Of a stretch of 7,099 nucleotides of DNA, positions 5,523 to 7,099 are shown one piece after another. The position numbers and the translations under genes were made by a program. The notes beneath the pieces are model-generated. The model was not told the origin of the DNA, did not search any database, and worked only from the letters and a program-made list of their open reading frames with translations. Positions within the stretch are counted from its first letter, which is position 1, and each line of letters begins with the position of its first letter. This DNA is from Deltaproteobacteria bacterium (GTDB lineage: Bacteria > Desulfobacterota > Desulfobaccia > Desulfobaccales > 0-14-0-80-60-11): positions 1 through 7,099 of the forward strand of contig VGSO01000152.1 of assembly GCA_016874945.1 (NCBI GenBank). The letters run 5' to 3'.

Positions 5523-5609
5523 TTTCAACCGGAATAAATCTAACATTTATGTATTGGTAATCCTTAAGGATTTTAACGAAGACCGAGGACCCGGGACCGA
5601 AGACCGTAT
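5523..5609 (+). repeat. Dispersed intergenic repeat, copy C
   Basis: This copy fills the purE-alr gap. It begins TTTCAA, shares TATTGGTAATCC with the TATTGATAATCC of copy A, and ends with GAAGACCGAGGACCCGGGACCGAAGACCGTATT. The heptamer here is mostly ACCGAAG/ACCGAGG, as in the 935-965 run, rather than ACCGAAA as in A and B. It is more diverged from A and B than they are from each other. Confidence 0.65.
5559..5572. repeat. Perfect 14-bp palindrome inside copy C
   Basis: AATCCTTAAGGATT equals its own reverse complement and is followed by TT. Copy A has a different dyad (GATAAT/ATTATC) at the matching place. It could be a protein-binding operator for alr, a very short terminator for purE, or part of the repeat's own fold; no case is decisive. 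Confidence 0.6.
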
Positions 5610-5635
5610 TATTGTGGGGGCAGGGGGCCGCGACT

Positions 5636-6760
5636 ATGATGGTAACCTCCATGGTTGACCTTCTAATTGACTTGGCGGCGCTGGACTATAATTACCGGAG
5701 CCTGCGCCGGCTATGCACCCCCCAGGTCAAGCTGCTGGGCGTGGTCAAGGCCGACGCTTACGGACATGGCCTGGTCCCGGTGGCCCGGAAACTGGTGGCC
5801 GCGGGCGCGGACTACCTGGGAGTGGGTTCCCTGGATGAGGGCCTCACCTTGCGCCGGTCCGGCCTGGCTTTACCGTTGCTGCTCCTGCTGGGGATTCTCC
5901 CGAAAGAAGCGGAGAGCGCGGTGGGCGCCTATATGGAAGTCGCCCTGTTTCGGAAAGACGTGGCTCAAGCCATGGAGGCCGCGGCCCAGGCCCAGGGCAG
6001 GAAGGCCCGGGTCCACCTCAAGGTGGACACCGGCATGGGACGGCTGGGATTGCTGCCCCAGGACGTGCTCCCCTTCCTGGAGGAGCTTAAAAATTACCGC
6101 CACCTGGAAGTCCAGGGTCTGATTTCCCATCTGGCGATGGCGGAGATTGAAGATAAAACCTACACTCGCAGACAACTCCAGGACTTCACCACCCTCCTCG
6201 GGGAGGCCCGGCAGCGGGGCTGGAAGCTGCCCCTGAGCCACATCGCCAACAGCGCCGCGTTGGGGGAGATGCCGGAGGCCCATTTTGCCCTGGTGCGGCC
6301 AGGGATCATGCTCTACGGCTCGCCGGCCCACCCTCATCGGCCGCCGCCGGTGGAGCTCCGGCCGGTGATGTCCGTCACCACCCAGGTGCTCCAGCTCAAG
6401 CGTCTGCCCCCGGAGAGCAGCATCAGCTACGGCTGCACCTACACCACCGCGGACTGGTGCGACCTGGCCATTTTGCCCATTGGATATTGCAACGGTTACC
6501 TCCGCCAATTGTCCAATAAAGGCGAGGTCTTGATCCAGGGACGCCGGGCGCCCATCCGGGGTCGGGTGTGCATGAACCTCATCATGGTGGAAGTGACCCA
6601 CATCCCCGGGGTGAAGGAAGGGGACCGGGTAACCATTTTAGGCGCCGACGGGGACGCCCGCCTCACCGCCGACGACCTGGCGGGCTGGGGCCAAACCATC
6701 AGCTATGAAATTTACTGCGCCCTGGGGACCGCCAATCCCCGGCGCTACGTGGGAGTTTGA
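5636..6760 (+). CDS. alr: Alanine racemase
   Basis: This cytoplasmic PLP enzyme interconverts L- and D-alanine, supplying D-Ala for peptidoglycan. From this start it has 374 residues, a normal length. The PLP lysine is K38 in VVKADAYGHG. DTGMGRLG (131-138) contains R136. SHIANSAAL (201-209) and RPGIMLYG (221-228, R221 facing the pyridine nitrogen) follow. The second catalytic base is Y265 in SISYGCTY. The loop normally read as RVCMDQ is RVCMNL here (N314 instead of Asp). The C-terminal beta domain ends TISYEIYCAL and PRRYVGV. The start is uncertain: ATG at 5636 has AGGGGG (5622-5627) eight bases upstream. A TTG at 5612 and ATGs at 5639 and 5651 are alternatives, and the last lies nearest the conserved beginning VDLLIDL. 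It lies downstream of repeat C and is probably co-transcribed with the small Cys-rich gene behind it. Confidence 0.95.
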   Translation: MMVTSMVDLLIDLAALDYNYRSLRRLCTPQVKLLGVVKADAYGHGLVPVARKLVAAGADYLGVGSLDEGLTLRRSGLALPLLLLLGILPKEAESAVGAYMEVALFRKDVAQAMEAAAQAQGRKARVHLKVDTGMGRLGLLPQDVLPFLEELKNYRHLEVQGLISHLAMAEIEDKTYTRRQLQDFTTLLGEARQRGWKLPLSHIANSAALGEMPEAHFALVRPGIMLYGSPAHPHRPPPVELRPVMSVTTQVLQLKRLPPESSISYGCTYTTADWCDLAILPIGYCNGYLRQLSNKGEVLIQGRRAPIRGRVCMNLIMVEVTHIPGVKEGDRVTILGADGDARLTADDLAGWGQTISYEIYCALGTANPRRYVGV

Positions 6761-6763
6761 CCA

Positions 6764-6946
6764 ATGGAGCGCAAGCCGGATTTCCAGGAGCCCAGCATCT
6801 GCGTGGTGTGCGCCTGGCGGGGAGACTGCGTGAAAAAGTTTTCCTTCGACGGCCAACACTGCCTGGAGTTCACCCGGGACATCACCCTGAAGCCCAAGCC
6901 GGTGGGGGAGATTCCCTCAGAAGAAAAAGAAAAAGGGAAAAGTTAA
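6764..6946 (+). CDS. Small four-cysteine protein, function unknown
   Basis: This 60-residue protein starts only three bases past the alr stop, with GGGAG (6751-6755) inside the end of alr as ribosome site, so translation is likely coupled. It has no signal peptide or membrane segment. Cysteines at 13, 16, 22 and 33 (SICVVCAWRGDC ... FDGQHC, pattern C-x2-C-x5-C-x10-C) could bind zinc or an Fe-S centre. FTRDITLK follows (36-43), and the tail is charged (EEKEKGKS). It resembles short unnamed Cys-rich proteins that I associate with Desulfobacterota, but this could not be checked. An overlapping frame at 6757-7017 is rejected because the four-Cys frame looks conserved and has the better start. Confidence 0.75.
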   Translation: MERKPDFQEPSICVVCAWRGDCVKKFSFDGQHCLEFTRDITLKPKPVGEIPSEEKEKGKS

Positions 6947-6962
6947 ACATCCTTTTCCCTTT
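6932..6962 (+). terminator. Possible terminator of the alr unit
   Basis: AAAGGGAAAAG (6932-6942) pairs with CTTTTCCCTTT (6952-6962) around a nine-base loop that contains the stop codon of the small gene. The stem is A/G-rich and no T-run follows it, so termination is plausible but weak. Confidence 0.4.
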
Positions 6963-6969
6963 CAGGTTG

Positions 6970-7099
6970 AAATGTAGCGACTGTCTTACAAGTCAAGGTA
7001 CCTGGGTGACAAATTGATTCCAGGGTTGATTGTTTTTCACCATGGCGTTGAGGATGAGCACGAGTTTGCGCATACAGGCGGTGAGGGCCAGTTTTTTCG
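6970..7099 (-). mobile_element. Right end of an IS110-family insertion sequence (partial)
   Basis: The transposase 3' end occupies 6993-7099. The bases just past its stop (about 6973-6992, minus-strand reading GACTTGTAAGACAGTCGCTA) resemble the short noncoding tail that I associate with IS110 elements. The exact boundary cannot be fixed: IS110 elements have few or no terminal inverted repeats and make little or no target duplication. It lies between the 6932-6962 hairpin and the transposase stop. Confidence 0.55.
6993..7099 (-). CDS. IS110-family transposase, C-terminal fragment cut by the window edge
   Basis: The minus strand from the window edge to TGA at 6993-6995 encodes 34 residues: KKLALTACMRKLVLILNAMV, then KNNQPWNQFVTQVP. 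The ALTACMRKL(V/L)xILNAMVK..xPW pattern is the typical C-terminal helix of IS110/IS116/IS902 (Transposase_20 domain) recombinases. These are RuvC-like (DEDD) enzymes guided by a bridge RNA in the IS110 group. No frameshift is seen in the visible part. The rest of the gene and element lies beyond the window, so intactness is unknown. Confidence 0.8.
   Translation of the reverse strand, partial: KKLALTACMRKLVLILNAMVKNNQPWNQFVTQVP

Noticed and set aside
5612..5635. TTG start for alr at 5612
   Set aside because: It adds a non-conserved WGQGAAT segment and has no ribosome site; the ATG at 5636 has a G-rich site upstream.

Overview
The window is GC-rich (about 60% by eye) chromosomal DNA, probably from a Gram-negative, anaerobic-type bacterium. 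The small Cys-rich protein, the gene styles and the intergenic repeats remind me of Desulfobacterota (Desulfobacca/Syntrophobacter-like deltaproteobacteria). That placement is an inference from pattern recognition and was not checked by any search. A lipoprotein with an outer-membrane-type sorting residue and a periplasmic MltB-type murein hydrolase support a diderm cell.

Layout. 1-173: a strong bidirectional terminator next to what looks like a decayed 3' piece of a tRNA-Thr gene (minus strand). 174-1722: a TauE/SafE anion permease followed by a Sir2 NAD-dependent deacylase on the plus strand, separated by a run of a 7-bp tandem repeat and closed by a hairpin. 1778-2857: a secreted SGNH-hydrolase-like protein on the minus strand with a good promoter. 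2858-3372: 515 gene-free bases holding that promoter, a dispersed A/T-rich repeat, a 10-bp-stem palindrome of a type common in bacterial intergenic DNA, and a 27-bp direct repeat bracketing the palindrome. I see no gene or clear promoter in 3228-3372. 3373-3756: a glycine-zipper lipoprotein, closed by a textbook terminator. 3757-4111: 355 gene-free bases with that terminator, a second copy of the dispersed repeat and a promoter. 4112-4945: MltB-like lytic transglycosylase. 5016-5522: purE. 5636-6760: alr. 6764-6946: a 60-aa four-cysteine protein four bases behind alr. 6993-7099: the C-terminal end of an IS110-family transposase on the minus strand, running off the window.

Functional reading. 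The genes are mostly housekeeping: cell-wall turnover (lytic transglycosylase), D-alanine supply for peptidoglycan (alr), de novo purine synthesis (purE), anion export (TauE) and protein deacylation (Sir2). They are not an obvious single pathway. The murein hydrolase and alr share a cell-wall theme with purE between them. No defence system, CRISPR array or other accessory island is visible apart from the IS end. The most unusual signal is a family of about 75-90 bp intergenic repeats ending in tandem ACCGAAR heptamers. It occurs at 3047-3122, 3859-3933 and 5523-5609, with an abbreviated reverse-oriented relative at 935-978, three of them upstream of plus-strand genes.
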